64,000 nucleotides of DNA from Allomuricauda sp. M10 (GCF_020782875.1 NZ_JAJGBN010000005.1:124001-188000), one strand, 5' to 3'; positions 17,277 to 26,439 are shown, numbered from the stretch's first letter. Notes: generated from the letters alone by a model not told the origin. A program made the numbers and translations.

Positions 17277-18143
17277 TTATTCCAAATACTGCTTCAAAAT
17301 TTCAATTTTAGAAGAGCTCCTTAACCGGTTCAAAGCCTTTATTTTTATTTGTCTTACCCTTTCTGTTGTGAGGTCTAAATGAAAGGCAATTTCTTCCAAT
17401 CCCATGGAATCTTCTGCCCCAATCCCAAAGGACATTTTAATAATATAGGCTTCCCGATAGGATAAAATCTCCAAAACGTCATCGATTTCCAGTTGCAACG
17501 ATTGATTTATCAGCTTTTGTTCCGGACTGTCAAACTCATTGGAATGCATTGTATCATGTAAACTTAATCCACCATCTCCGATCTTTAGGGGTTCATCCAT
17601 GGAAAGGGGCCAATAAGATTGTTTTAAACAAATTTGAATCTCTGATATTGAGAAATCGATCAGTTCTGATATTTCCTCTGCCGTTGGCAACCTTTGATTC
17701 ATTTGTTCGAAATGGGAAGAGACGTTGTTTATCTTGTTGATCACATTTATCTTGTTCAAGGGCAATCTCACCATCCTTGATTTTTCAGTAATTGCCTGTA
17801 TGATCCCTTGCCGTATCCACCATACGGCATATGAAATGAACTTGAAACCACGCGTCTCATCAAATTTGGACGCTGCCCTGACCAAACCAACATTCCCTTC
17901 ATTAATAAGATCATGTAAATTGAGCCCCCTTGATTGGTATTGTTTCGCTACGGAAACTACAAATCGCAAATTGGCCGACACCAATCTTTGCAGGGCCATG
18001 TTGTCACCCTGTCTTATGCGAACGGCCAGATCAACCTCTTCCTCTTCGGTTATCAGCGGAATACGGCTTATATCACCAAGGTATTTGTTCAAGGAAAGGG
18101 TATCCCTTGTTGTAATTTGCTTTGAAATTGAAAGAGGTCTCAT
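17277..18143 (-). CDS. RNA polymerase sigma-70 factor, RpoD-like paralogue
   Basis: The protein has 288 residues. It shows region 1.2/2.1 (LVSANLRFVVSVAKQY), region 2.3-2.4 (FKFISYAVWWIRQGI) and a region 4 helix-turn-helix (GLEEIAFHLDLTTERVRQIK). The length equals the short RpoD of Bacteroidota, but the sequence has changes expected of a paralogue, and the gene lies downstream of an rpsU and a NYN gene. It is probably an alternative factor for stress or stationary phase rather than the main sigma, although the housekeeping role cannot be excluded from one window. The preceding gene ends 17 bases upstream. Confidence 0.9.
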   Translation of the reverse strand: MRPLSISKQITTRDTLSLNKYLGDISRIPLITEEEEVDLAVRIRQGDNMALQRLVSANLRFVVSVAKQYQSRGLNLHDLINEGNVGLVRAASKFDETRGFKFISYAVWWIRQGIIQAITEKSRMVRLPLNKINVINKINNVSSHFEQMNQRLPTAEEISELIDFSISEIQICLKQSYWPLSMDEPLKIGDGGLSLHDTMHSNEFDSPEQKLINQSLQLEIDDVLEILSYREAYIIKMSFGIGAEDSMGLEEIAFHLDLTTERVRQIKIKALNRLRSSSKIEILKQYLE

Positions 18144-18160
18144 AGAGGTTTTGTTTTTCG

Positions 18161-18895
18161 TTAGACAATCGTCCTTACATAAATCAGGTTCCCATTGCCC
18201 TTTGGATTTTTCCTGGATCCTATTTCAATTTGACCTATGGATTTGACCAAAGGTGTCAACTTTTTAAAACCGTAGTTCCTGGCATCAAAATTGGGTTGTT
18301 TCTTTTGCAACAATGTGCCAACCTCGCCTAGGAAAGCCCAACCTTCCTCATCCTCCACATCGGCAATGGTGGAAAGAATAAGATCGATAACCTTTGGGGT
18401 AATCTTATCAATTTTGCTTTTCTCATTTTTCTCTGGGGCGTTGGATTCCCCTATCTGAGTCTTATGAAGTATTTCTAGATATATGAACTTGTCACATGAA
18501 ACGATAAAGGGATCTGGGGTCTTTCGTTCCCCAATACCAAACACTGTCATCCCTGCCTCTCTTAGCCGTATGGCCAGCCGCGTAAAATCACTGTCACTGG
18601 AAACTAGGGAAAAACCATTCACCTTACCGGAATACAGTATATCCATTGCATCAATGATCATGGCACTGTCCGTTGCATTCTTACCGGTGGTATACCCATA
18701 TTGTTGCACAGGGGTAATGGCATTTTTTAGAAGGACATCCTTCCATTTCCCCAAACTTGGCTTTGTCCAATCACCATAAATTCTCTTAATGCTTGGATTT
18801 CCATATTTGGCAATCTCTTCCAACATTTCCTTCACATATTTGGAAGGAATATTATCACCGTCTATTAGGACGGCCAGGTTTAAATCCTTGTCCAT
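18161..18895 (-). CDS. NYN-domain putative RNase with C-terminal OST-HTH/LOTUS-like domain
   Basis: The protein has 244 residues from the ATG at 18895. That start is favoured over 18910 because GAGGAG precedes it and it lies beyond the rpsU stop. The N-terminal part is a NYN (LabA/DUF88) PIN-like nuclease fold: LIDGDNIP, then TDSAMIIDAMD, then SLVSSDSDF, with acidic residues in the expected places. The C-terminal 75 residues (from about DLILSTIADVEDEEGWAFL to the end) look like an OST-HTH/LOTUS RNA-binding domain. Such proteins are thought to act on RNA. It lies between rpsU and the sigma gene in one operon. Confidence 0.85.
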   Translation of the reverse strand: MDKDLNLAVLIDGDNIPSKYVKEMLEEIAKYGNPSIKRIYGDWTKPSLGKWKDVLLKNAITPVQQYGYTTGKNATDSAMIIDAMDILYSGKVNGFSLVSSDSDFTRLAIRLREAGMTVFGIGERKTPDPFIVSCDKFIYLEILHKTQIGESNAPEKNEKSKIDKITPKVIDLILSTIADVEDEEGWAFLGEVGTLLQKKQPNFDARNYGFKKLTPLVKSIGQIEIGSRKNPKGNGNLIYVRTIV

Positions 18896-18899
18896 AAAA

Positions 18900-19094
18900 T
18901 CACTCCTCATTCTTTTTTAAATATTCCTTCCTATGGATTGCCTTTTTCAGACTCTCCCTCTTTTCCTCGGATTTTTTGGTAAACTGCTGGTTGTCCCTGA
19001 TACGTTTCAACTGTTGGGTGTTCCTTACTTTGTTCCTATACCGTTTCAAAGCCCTGTCTATCTTCTCGCCTGGAACTATCTTAATTATCAGCAT
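18900..19094 (-). CDS. rpsU: Small ribosomal subunit protein bS21
   Basis: The protein has 64 very basic residues beginning MLIIKIVPGEKIDRALKRY, the standard bS21 opening, and continues with the Arg/Lys-rich helical tail. It is the first gene of an operon with the NYN and sigma factor genes. Its last codons (GAG GAG) and stop provide the Shine-Dalgarno-like sequence of the NYN gene. Because the flanking genes are accessory, this may be a second copy of rpsU in the genome. Confidence 0.9.
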   Translation of the reverse strand: MLIIKIVPGEKIDRALKRYRNKVRNTQQLKRIRDNQQFTKKSEEKRESLKKAIHRKEYLKKNEE

Positions 19095-19796
19095 ATTGTT
19101 CTTGTTATTACTAATTATTTAAAAAATGCCATTAAGGCCAATATTTAAACATTGGCCTCTTTTCAGAGAAATGGCGGATTCCCTGGCATATACAACTTTG
19201 GACTTTGACCTATCTAGGCTGGCCTTTAAAATGTGAATATTGGTTCAAGCAAAAAATAAGTAAGAAGTTACCCTTTGTGTCTTGTAAATAGGAAAAGGAG
19301 AGGGTTGTCTTTTTATTTAAGGATTGGAGCAATCATCGTCCATAATCCGTGATGCGGCGTAAAGGAAAGGATTTAAATTGGAACTAAACCCGTTTGTTCT
19401 GTTTATTTTAGAATTAGGAACGACCCCTCATTCATAGTTCAAAATCAATTTCCTAATTTCCATGCGAATTTAAATGGGATTTAAACCTTGAGAAAAGTTT
19501 CGATTCTTAAAATACTTATTTTCAACAATTAACACATAATTGGGGAATACCCATCAAATAAATGGTAAGTTTGTGAGGTTAAAATCCGGAAAGCCCTAGT
19601 CAATTTAGTCTTCGCAGATCTTCAATTCATTTTCAGCTCTCTTCTTTTTAATTTATTACGTAGTAAAATATTTTAAGCCAAACGTTAAGGATGGTGAAGC
19701 CCGCGTGGATTTGGACGATTTTGTGATGGTCCCCATATTTGGATAATTCTTCTACATGCCCAAGCCAATTACGCTTATCCAATCCCATTACAATAC
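19095..19796. other. Intergenic region, no gene seen
   Basis: This stretch of about 700 bases lies between the divergent rpsU operon and the desaturase gene. Only very short frames are present, none with recognisable content. It probably holds the promoters of both transcripts. I see no repeat, RNA gene or clear operator. Confidence 0.5.
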
Positions 19797-20924
19797 ATGC
19801 GCGACCAAGACCGAACCGCAATTAACTGCACCAATAGGCCAAGATTTTCGAAAAACTCAGATTCTGATTTTTCAGAAACCCTAAGAAACCGGGTCAGCAC
19901 CTATTTTAAAACGAACAATATCAGTAGGCATGCCAACAAAAGCATGGTTTTGAAGACCATGATCATGCTCACTGTTTATTTTGTCCCCTTGATTTTCATA
20001 AACATAGGGATGGTTACCGCTCCCTTGTTACTTTTTGGTCTTTATATCGTAAGTGGAATAGGAATGGCGGGAATAGGAATGGGCATTATGCACGATGCCA
20101 TCCATGGATCTTACTCCAAAAATCAAAAAGTGAACACATATCTTGGGTACACCATGAACCTCATAGGTGGTAATGCCGCTGTTTGGAAAATCCAACACAA
20201 TGTACTCCATCATACCTATACCAACATTGAGGGGGCCGATGATGACATCAATGCTCCTTTTTTCCTTCGGTTCTCCCCACATGCCAAAAAAAATGGACTG
20301 CATAGATTCCAATACTTGTATGTATGGTTTTTTTATGGCCTATCCACGGTCTCTTGGATAACCACCAAAGATTTCATAAGACTCGATCGGTACCGGAAAA
20401 TGGGATTTTTCAAAAAAAAGAACGGTTACAGAAATGCGCTCATGAAGATTGTTGGATGGAAGTTGATATACTTTTCGTATGCCTTGATCATACCCTTGTT
20501 GGTCGTGCCTCTGTCCCCATGGATCATTGTTCTGGCTTTCCTTAGCATGCATTTTGTTACGGGCCTATTGATCAGCATCGTATTTCAAGTGGCGCACATC
20601 ATGCCAAATACGGAATTTCCACTGCCCAATGAAGATGGGGTAATCTCAAGTGACTGGGCAGATCACCAATTGGCCACAACAACAAATTTTTCTCCTAAGA
20701 GCAGGATATTTTCATGGCTGATTGGCGGGTTGAACTATCAGGTGGAGCATCATCTATTGCCTAATGTCTGCCATATACATTATAGAAAAATATCTGGTAT
20801 CGTAGCGGATACTGCCAATGAATATGGGATTCCTTATAATACAAAAAGAACATTTATCGCCGCCATTATCGACCATGTTGGAGTTTTACGAAAGTTAGGG
20901 AAGGTTCAACCTGTTCATACCTGA
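19797..20924 (+). CDS. Membrane fatty-acid desaturase (delta-6/linoleoyl-CoA type)
   Basis: The protein has 375 residues with the three histidine boxes of front-end acyl desaturases: HDAIHG near residue 98, HNVLHH near 138 and QVEHH near 317. Hydrophobic pairs of helices lie before and between the boxes. The enzyme would introduce double bases into membrane acyl chains using a di-iron centre. The ATG at 19797 leaves about 12 extra residues before the usual start of the family, so a later start is possible. Proximity to a cold-shock gene suggests a role in membrane fluidity. Confidence 0.9.
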   Translation: MRDQDRTAINCTNRPRFSKNSDSDFSETLRNRVSTYFKTNNISRHANKSMVLKTMIMLTVYFVPLIFINIGMVTAPLLLFGLYIVSGIGMAGIGMGIMHDAIHGSYSKNQKVNTYLGYTMNLIGGNAAVWKIQHNVLHHTYTNIEGADDDINAPFFLRFSPHAKKNGLHRFQYLYVWFFYGLSTVSWITTKDFIRLDRYRKMGFFKKKNGYRNALMKIVGWKLIYFSYALIIPLLVVPLSPWIIVLAFLSMHFVTGLLISIVFQVAHIMPNTEFPLPNEDGVISSDWADHQLATTTNFSPKSRIFSWLIGGLNYQVEHHLLPNVCHIHYRKISGIVADTANEYGIPYNTKRTFIAAIIDHVGVLRKLGKVQPVHT

Positions 20925-20994
20925 TAGAGGGGTAATAATAAAACAACAAATTAAAACAAACATTGAATAGAATATTAATATTAAATATAAAGTA

Positions 20995-21192
20995 ATGAGA
21001 GAAGGAATAGTAAAGTTTTTTAATGAAGCGAAGGGCTTTGGTTTTATTCAGCCCAATGACTCCAATGATGATGTATTTGTACACCAAACCGGTCTTATAG
21101 ACAAGATCCGTGAAAACGATAAGGTTAAATTTACCGTGGAAAGAGGCCAAAAGGGCATGAACGCCGTAAATGTCGAATTATTGAACGATTAG
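20995..21192 (+). CDS. Cold-shock domain protein (CspA family)
   Basis: The protein has 65 residues with the complete OB-fold. RNP-1 appears as KGFGFIQ and RNP-2 as DVFVHQ. It binds single-stranded nucleic acid and acts as an RNA chaperone. It lies 70 bases after the desaturase gene and is followed by a strong terminator. Confidence 0.95.
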   Translation: MREGIVKFFNEAKGFGFIQPNDSNDDVFVHQTGLIDKIRENDKVKFTVERGQKGMNAVNVELLND

Positions 21193-21213
21193 ATTCTATA
21201 TTCCACAAACAAT

Positions 21214-21242
21214 AAAAACCATCTTTAAGAGATGGTTTTTTT
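21214..21242 (+). terminator. Rho-independent terminator after the cold-shock gene
   Basis: ACCATCT at 21218-21224 pairs with AGATGGT at 21230-21236 around a 5-base loop. The stem is extended by A-T pairs and followed by a run of T. Confidence 0.85.
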
Positions 21243-21330
21243 ATGGGAACTTTTTCCAATTCATCGTAAACCCTTTACCAAAAAAGAACAGGCCTCGGTA
21301 ACCTTGGAATTCTGATTTGTCATATACTGA

Positions 21331-21552
21331 TCAAGCTAAAAAAAATGACAGAACAGTTACGCAAACTGAAATGAGAAGAGTAGTTGAATTGAAAGTGCCA
21401 TATAACAAATTATGGGCCAATTTTCCTCCAAGTTTCATGGAATGATCATAGTAATTGTATTGGTGTTTTTCAATCATAAGATATCTATAAAACCCTCTAA
21501 TACCTCCCATTATGAAGTGAATCAATATAAACTTAGTGATTATTGTCTCCAT
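21331..21552 (-). CDS. Small hypothetical membrane protein
   Basis: An ATG-started frame of 73 residues with hydrophobic segments at both ends (ITKFILIHFIMGGIRG and TLLISVCVTVLSFFLA). No family is recognised. It lies just downstream of, and on the same strand as, the broken prohibitin-like gene, with which it may have been co-transcribed. It could be a chance frame. Confidence 0.35.
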   Translation of the reverse strand: METIITKFILIHFIMGGIRGFYRYLMIEKHQYNYYDHSMKLGGKLAHNLLYGTFNSTTLLISVCVTVLSFFLA

Positions 21553-21573
21553 GTTTAAATCCGATGATGATCA

Positions 21574-22396
21574 TTATCTGTTCCTAATAACATCTCCCAC
21601 ACCAATAAAGGGAATGGCGCCTGCACCTGTTACTTGGGGCAAGATCCCATTCCATTTTTCTATGGCCTTAAGGTTTGCTTCTATCTTCCTGAGTTCAATT
21701 AGGTCGGGTGAAATATTCATTTTTTGTAACCGAAGTACCTCTGCTTCGGCAGTTGCTGCAGCAATGGTCTGCTCCGCTTCGACTTTTATCCTATCCAGGT
21801 CCCTTTTTGCCTTCAATGCATTTTGTTCAGCGGTTTGTTTTGTCTCAATCGCATCGGTAAAACGTCAGGGAAAAACTAAATTAGATGATAGAAAAGGCAT
21901 CAACGGATATGCTCGAAACAAGCAATCTAGAAGTATGGGCTTCTTACAATTCCGAGCTTACTGCCGGTCTTTTGGTAATCAATACTTTCATTACCTCTTG
22001 AATGGCAGGGTCGATAATACGCTCCTTAAATTCCACACCAATGGTTTGATAGACCAAATTAGCTTTATCGGGTATAATGAGATAATTGAGTGTAACAGAT
22101 AAATCCACATCCTGAAGATCTGAGGATGAAGAAGCGGCATCTGTCATGATTTTTTGGATTTTCACATCCATGGGAATAACGGTTTGTACTACTGGAATTT
22201 TGAAGTGAATCCCTTCATTCAATACCTTATCCTTTACCGCCCCGAAATTTTGGACAACACCTCTTTCACCTGCCCCAAACTGCACCCATGGTTTAAATAC
22301 AATTAGGAATGCCGCCAATACGGTAATTATGAACAAATTTCTCCATTGACTCTTTTTCAGTGCATTTTTTATTTCCCTTATAGGGTCATTATCCAT
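21574..22396 (-). pseudogene. Broken prohibitin/SPFH-family gene
   Basis: Two pieces of one prohibitin-like protein lie on the same strand. The N-terminal piece (22396 to about 21960) has one membrane helix and reads through GAGERGVVQNFGAVKDKV to EVMKVLITKRP. The C-terminal piece (about 21860 to 21574) resumes at FTDAIETKQTAEQNALKAKR and ends in a typical tail. The roughly 40 residues expected between them are replaced by about 95 bases with stops in the reading frame. The loss of function therefore looks recent. An intact SPFH protein of a different subfamily is encoded at 28266. Confidence 0.8.
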
Positions 22397-22539
22397 AGTT
22401 ATTGTGCTTAATTGCTAAGATGGGATTTCACATCCCCAAACTGTTACACCGAACCAAACCAATCTTGCATAAATCACAGATTGTCCAAGGTGGCAAAAAA
22501 CATCTGTCCATCGTCTGATTCCTTGAAAGCTTATCTTAA

Positions 22540-23235
22540 TTACATTATCGGGCCATAAATGGCATATTCCTTTTCTTTTCCAATGGCCCACATGACATCA
22601 CCATAATCAAAATGCCAATATTCTTTAAGATCACATACAAAATCTTCATCTTCAAACAATCCGATCAACAGGGCCCTATTCTTCTTCGCTTCAGGGCCAA
22701 TGCCCGGGTGGTAGGGGTAACATTGCTTTGAGAGCTTGATTTCCAGACCAGTATTCGTTCCAAAGTCCATGACGCAATCTTGAACGGCATCATAGATCAA
22801 TGCATCTATTGCGCCGCCTGTGGTATGCATTGACTCTCTGGGCGGAGCAATAAAATGGCTGACCATCTCTTCGATCTCTTTCAAAGACTTTTCAGGATGC
22901 GTCCTTTGCATTCTTCCAAAGGATATAAATTTGGTTTCCCAAAGTAGCTGTTGATGTTCAAAGGACCTCCATGCAGAACGGATGATCAAGGTTTTATTTT
23001 GCGCATGTAATCGTTGACTTATACGGGCTATTTTTTCGATCATATCCTCCCGGACGAGATATTGATAATCATCCATGAACGAAGGTTCAAAAATCAAATC
23101 AAGACCTGTCTCTTTTAAGCTTTTAAGGGCGGTGTGGTTTTCCCGGATCGGAATGGTCAGTGCCAAGATCTTGTTTCGGGCATCTTTGGCTTCCACAGCT
23201 TCACAATACTTCTTGGCATTCTTGATAGTTGACAT
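22540..23235 (-). CDS. D-Ala-D-Ala dipeptidase-like metallopeptidase (VanX/M15D family)
   Basis: The protein has 231 residues. The zinc-binding pattern of M15 peptidases is visible: SMHTTGGAIDALI gives the first His and Asp, and KEYWHFDYGD gives the catalytic Glu and last His. An upstream Arg-containing segment (IIRSAWRSFEHQ) matches the substrate-binding region of VanX. No signal peptide is seen, so it is probably cytoplasmic. It is the last of an operon with an amino-acid racemase and a DUF1611 protein, which suggests turnover of D-amino-acid dipeptides rather than vancomycin resistance. Its start overlaps the racemase gene by 35 bases. Confidence 0.88.
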   Translation of the reverse strand: MSTIKNAKKYCEAVEAKDARNKILALTIPIRENHTALKSLKETGLDLIFEPSFMDDYQYLVREDMIEKIARISQRLHAQNKTLIIRSAWRSFEHQQLLWETKFISFGRMQRTHPEKSLKEIEEMVSHFIAPPRESMHTTGGAIDALIYDAVQDCVMDFGTNTGLEIKLSKQCYPYHPGIGPEAKKNRALLIGLFEDEDFVCDLKEYWHFDYGDVMWAIGKEKEYAIYGPIM

Positions 23236-24286
23236 GGTTTTTTGTTATATGTGTGGAGTTCAGCCCTCTCAAGAGGGCATTGTAGTCAAGGTCGAATGTC
23301 ACGGTATCCCCCACCTTTAAATTTGCCTTATTGTTATCTACCACAATATGATCGCTACTTGCCCCTAAAATGGTCACATCTTGTTTTGGTACAATTCCTG
23401 AAACCAAAACATCCTGTTGGCCAATACCTAAAATGGCCCTGTACATCAAGCCCAAATCTTTGAAACGGGGGATTTCACCGTTCATGTTTTGATAGGCTTT
23501 ACCATAAGGCATGGAAGGTTTTTGTTTTGCCTCTATTACCTCGGTCACAAGGGTAAATATATCGGTGAAAAGCCCAGGGATGTGTTCCCTGCAAAGTGCT
23601 TCCCTACCCAGAAAAATAGATTCTCCCAAACGCAAACTGTTAATTCTGCCCAGTTTTTTTGACGATTTGAACCAATGATAATTTGCGGAGTTCCCCCCTG
23701 ATACAATGTTCAAGCAAATATTGAACTTGTTTTCTAAATGTACAGCTATGGAGGATAGCTCGGTCATCTTATCAAGGTCGGGGGCTATTCCATTGAAACA
23801 CGCAAGGTTTGTACCGATCCCAATCAAGACAATTCCTTTCAAGCCAACCACTTCCCCTACCATATTCTCCATTTCCGAAGGCATGATTCCCTCACGGAGA
23901 TCTCCAAGTTCCACCATTAGGATCACTTTATGGATACTATGATTTTTCAAGGCATGCTTTGAAAGTTCCTTGAGTACTATGAGTTCCGAATTCAAGCTGA
24001 TATGGGCATGGGTGACCACTTTCTCCACTTGGCTGAGTGCGGGTGACCTGAGCAACATGTACTGTGCCCTTATGCCGGCTTTACGCATTCTCAATATGTT
24101 TTCCAATCTAGAGTCCGCAAGGATCTTGATGCCATTGTCCACCAAGATCCCAGCGATGGTCGGATCTCCACCAATGACCTTGGTTACACCTATTATCTTG
24201 ATGCCCTTGGAACCATATAGTGTTGTCAATTTTTGGACGTTATATGCAATTTTCGCAGAATCGATATCTATTCTCGGAAGGTTCAA
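23201..24286 (-). CDS. PLP-dependent amino-acid racemase (alanine/ornithine racemase family)
   Basis: The protein has 361 residues with an alanine-racemase-type N-terminal barrel. The PLP lysine is in IIGVTKVIGG, and a phosphate-binding-like SGGNSANYHW lies near residue 210. It resembles the alanine/ornithine racemase group rather than the housekeeping Alr. The start appears to be a TTG at 24286 that overlaps the stop of the preceding gene (TTGA), since no ATG is in frame nearby. The substrate is unknown; the neighbours suggest D-Glu, D-Ala or a related amino acid. Confidence 0.85.
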   Translation of the reverse strand: MNLPRIDIDSAKIAYNVQKLTTLYGSKGIKIIGVTKVIGGDPTIAGILVDNGIKILADSRLENILRMRKAGIRAQYMLLRSPALSQVEKVVTHAHISLNSELIVLKELSKHALKNHSIHKVILMVELGDLREGIMPSEMENMVGEVVGLKGIVLIGIGTNLACFNGIAPDLDKMTELSSIAVHLENKFNICLNIVSGGNSANYHWFKSSKKLGRINSLRLGESIFLGREALCREHIPGLFTDIFTLVTEVIEAKQKPSMPYGKAYQNMNGEIPRFKDLGLMYRAILGIGQQDVLVSGIVPKQDVTILGASSDHIVVDNNKANLKVGDTVTFDLDYNALLRGLNSTHITKNHVNYQECQEVL

Positions 24287-25362
24287 ACGGACACCGATTC
24301 CCTTGCAAGCTCCGGAAATGTCATGAGCAATGCTTTTACCAATTTATCGCACCCATACTTCAAAACATCTGTGACGGGCAGATTAAATTCGGATTCATAT
24401 CGCTTAATGAATTGGCTTATTTCGGCATTGTCCATCTTTTCATGGTTGATGGTAATGGCCATAACCCTGGCTTTGGAGAACATCTCTATCATTTCGATCT
24501 CACCTACCAGCCCCAACATTGGAATTTTCGGATAATCACAATAGCTTTTTCGCTTGGGGGGGTGTTGTAAAATAATGGCATCGGGCATTGCACCTCGCAG
24601 GATGGCGCTTGAAGAGGTAAATGCGGGATGGCTCAACGCCCCTTGACCTTCCACTACAATGATATCGGGTTCCTCTTTCTCACAGGCATTCAGAATGGCA
24701 TGCTCAACTTCTCCCGTGGCAAACCCAGAGGTCAGTACGTCCACTGCCACCCCATATTCGGAACCTTGGAGGAGACCCGTTTGACCGGTGGTGACAAAAA
24801 CGGCATTCAAGCCTTCATTCCGAAGCGCCTCCACCAAAAACAAGGCGGTGGTTCTTTTGCCGACCGCACAATCAGTTCCCATGACCGTTACGATCGGAAC
24901 CTTTATGTATTGGATACGTCCTGTAAAATTGTGGAGGTTTTCACGTGCGGGCGGCTTTCGCACATCTTGGATGTCCACTCCATATTCATGGGCCATTTGG
25001 GCAAATTGCGGGTCATCGTTGAAAAATTCGGGAAGACCGTTAACAATGTTCATCCTATTTTTGATAGCCATAAAAATAATCTCTCTTTGTTCATTGCTTA
25101 AAAACGAAGCGAGTGGTGCGATACCATATATAAAGTATTTTGGGATCCTGCCCAATTCTTCCAATGCACTCTCAATGCTCTTAAAAATTGGAATTGTGTT
25201 TTTAACGCCATCAAGATACTCCCCTGCATCTTGTCCGGCTTTGGTACTGTCCACTACCCCAACCATGGTATACTTTTCCGATTGCCTAACGAGTCCATTG
25301 GCCACTTTACCGTCTATATTCCCAAATTCACTTTCACAATAAACCAATGCGCTTTCTTTCAT
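24283..25362 (-). CDS. DUF1611 P-loop protein, DgcN-like
   Basis: The protein has 359 residues. An N-terminal Rossmann-like part is followed by a P-loop (VMGTDCAVGKRTT) and a MinD/SIMIBI-like domain with IIVVEGQGALSHP. This matches DUF1611, the family of DgcN, which is reported to acetylate D-glutamate in a D-Glu catabolic route. Here the partner is an alanine-racemase-fold enzyme rather than DgcA. The gene is coupled to the racemase gene by a 4-base overlap. The exact acyl donor and substrate are not shown by the sequence. Confidence 0.85.
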   Translation of the reverse strand: MKESALVYCESEFGNIDGKVANGLVRQSEKYTMVGVVDSTKAGQDAGEYLDGVKNTIPIFKSIESALEELGRIPKYFIYGIAPLASFLSNEQREIIFMAIKNRMNIVNGLPEFFNDDPQFAQMAHEYGVDIQDVRKPPARENLHNFTGRIQYIKVPIVTVMGTDCAVGKRTTALFLVEALRNEGLNAVFVTTGQTGLLQGSEYGVAVDVLTSGFATGEVEHAILNACEKEEPDIIVVEGQGALSHPAFTSSSAILRGAMPDAIILQHPPKRKSYCDYPKIPMLGLVGEIEMIEMFSKARVMAITINHEKMDNAEISQFIKRYESEFNLPVTDVLKYGCDKLVKALLMTFPELARESVSV

Positions 25363-25580
25363 AATGTCATTTGTTCAACTTTAATAGTAGATAGAGTACC
25401 TATATACGGTCTAAGCTCGCTATCGAAATAAACCAGTTCATTTGCGGTAGTGTTGTTCTGGATGGCACAGTAATAGACCTTTCGGACATACAATCGCACA
25501 ACAAGAATGACACTGGGCCTTACCTTTGCGTAAACAAGGTCTCCTTTTTTATATCTTTTTTCCATGTAATCCTTTTTCAT
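25359..25580 (-). CDS. Small hypothetical protein at the head of the D-amino-acid operon
   Basis: The protein has 73 residues (68 if the ATG at 25565 is used), is basic and beta-rich, with a phrase YKKGDLVYAKVRPSVILVV that suggests an SH3-like barrel. Its stop overlaps the DUF1611 start by 4 bases, which supports that it is translated. I do not recognise a family with certainty. Confidence 0.6.
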   Translation of the reverse strand: MKKDYMEKRYKKGDLVYAKVRPSVILVVRLYVRKVYYCAIQNNTTANELVYFDSELRPYIGTLSTIKVEQMTL

Positions 25581-25613
25581 TGTATATGCTTTTGTGTGGA
25601 TGGAATAAACGGG

Positions 25614-25946
25614 TCATTCATTTTTTATAGTGGTACATAGCATCTTAAACTTATGATTTGCTTCAAAGGAGCAGGGCTTAAATGCTGGTATGATAATGGA
25701 ATCCCCTCTCCGCATGAAAGTAGAATTACCGTTTATGACAACCTCGGCCTTTCCTTCAATGATATGGATGAATCGAACAAAAGGGGATTCATTATGGGAC
25801 AACACCTTGCCAAAATCAAATGCGAATGCTTGTATGATACAGCTGTTCTGGACACTTATGTTTTTTACCACGATGGCATTGGAATTGAACTCCAGTATAT
25901 CGGCTAGGTTAAATGTCTTGGATTCCTCAAACTCACCCTTTTCCAT
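25614..25946 (-). CDS. Cupin-domain protein
   Basis: The protein has 110 residues forming a single small cupin barrel (FVRFIHIIEGKAEVVINGN, then GDSIIIPAFKPCSFEA). The metal-binding His cluster is weak. It is clearly related to the protein encoded at 27880 (shared IIEGkAE and IIIPA phrases). It lies just upstream of the 73-residue gene and could belong to the same transcript. The function is unknown; small cupins of this kind often sense or bind small ligands. Confidence 0.75.
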   Translation of the reverse strand: MEKGEFEESKTFNLADILEFNSNAIVVKNISVQNSCIIQAFAFDFGKVLSHNESPFVRFIHIIEGKAEVVINGNSTFMRRGDSIIIPAFKPCSFEANHKFKMLCTTIKNE

Positions 25947-25977
25947 AATTAAATAATTTAATATTGGTCCCTTCCTG

Positions 25978-26094
25978 CTATTCTGACCTATTTTTGGCGT
26001 TGCGCTTGGCCTTTTTGGCCGCTTTTTTTTCTTTAGGGGTCTTTGAGGGCGGAGTTTTTCCTGACTTTGGCTTTCCTTCTTTTTCTTTTGACAT
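25978..26094 (-). CDS. Small Lys-rich protein (38 residues)
   Basis: An ATG frame encodes MSKEKEGKPKSGK, continues with many Lys, Pro and Ala residues, and ends in KRNAKNRSE. Short basic proteins starting MSK(E/G) are common in Flavobacteriaceae and are easily missed by gene finders. Another is encoded at 33163. The role is unknown. Confidence 0.5.
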   Translation of the reverse strand: MSKEKEGKPKSGKTPPSKTPKEKKAAKKAKRNAKNRSE

Positions 26095-26298
26095 GGATTA
26101 TATTTTTAATTGATATGGAATATATATTTTATTGTACGGCAAGGAGAAAAAGCATTGCCAAGTAGACGATGAAAAGGATAAGACATTTTCGCATCAGGGT
26201 ATTGATTTAAAAGTGCTGGGCGCTATCCTGTGCTTGGGATTTCATAAAGCCAAGACCATGGAGGCCATCGCCCGTTGGGGAGTTTGGCGCTGAGGTTG

Positions 26299-26331
26299 AA
26301 AAGGGCAGTGTTTTTTAGTTCCTGCCCTTTT
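26299..26331. terminator. Hairpin, likely bidirectional terminator
   Basis: AAAAGGGCAG at 26299-26308 and CTGCCCTTTT at 26322-26331 are exact inverted copies with a 13-base T-rich loop. A and T runs at the two ends would allow termination in either direction, although no obvious gene ends on either side within 200 bases. Confidence 0.5.
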
Positions 26332-26439
26332 CTGTGCCTCTGACAAAAATTCAGAAGCATTTACCGACCAATTAAACAAGTACTGTTGTTAAAATGAAAG
26401 TTTTCCCTTTTTCCGTGAATGCTTTCATCTTCCTTGGCA

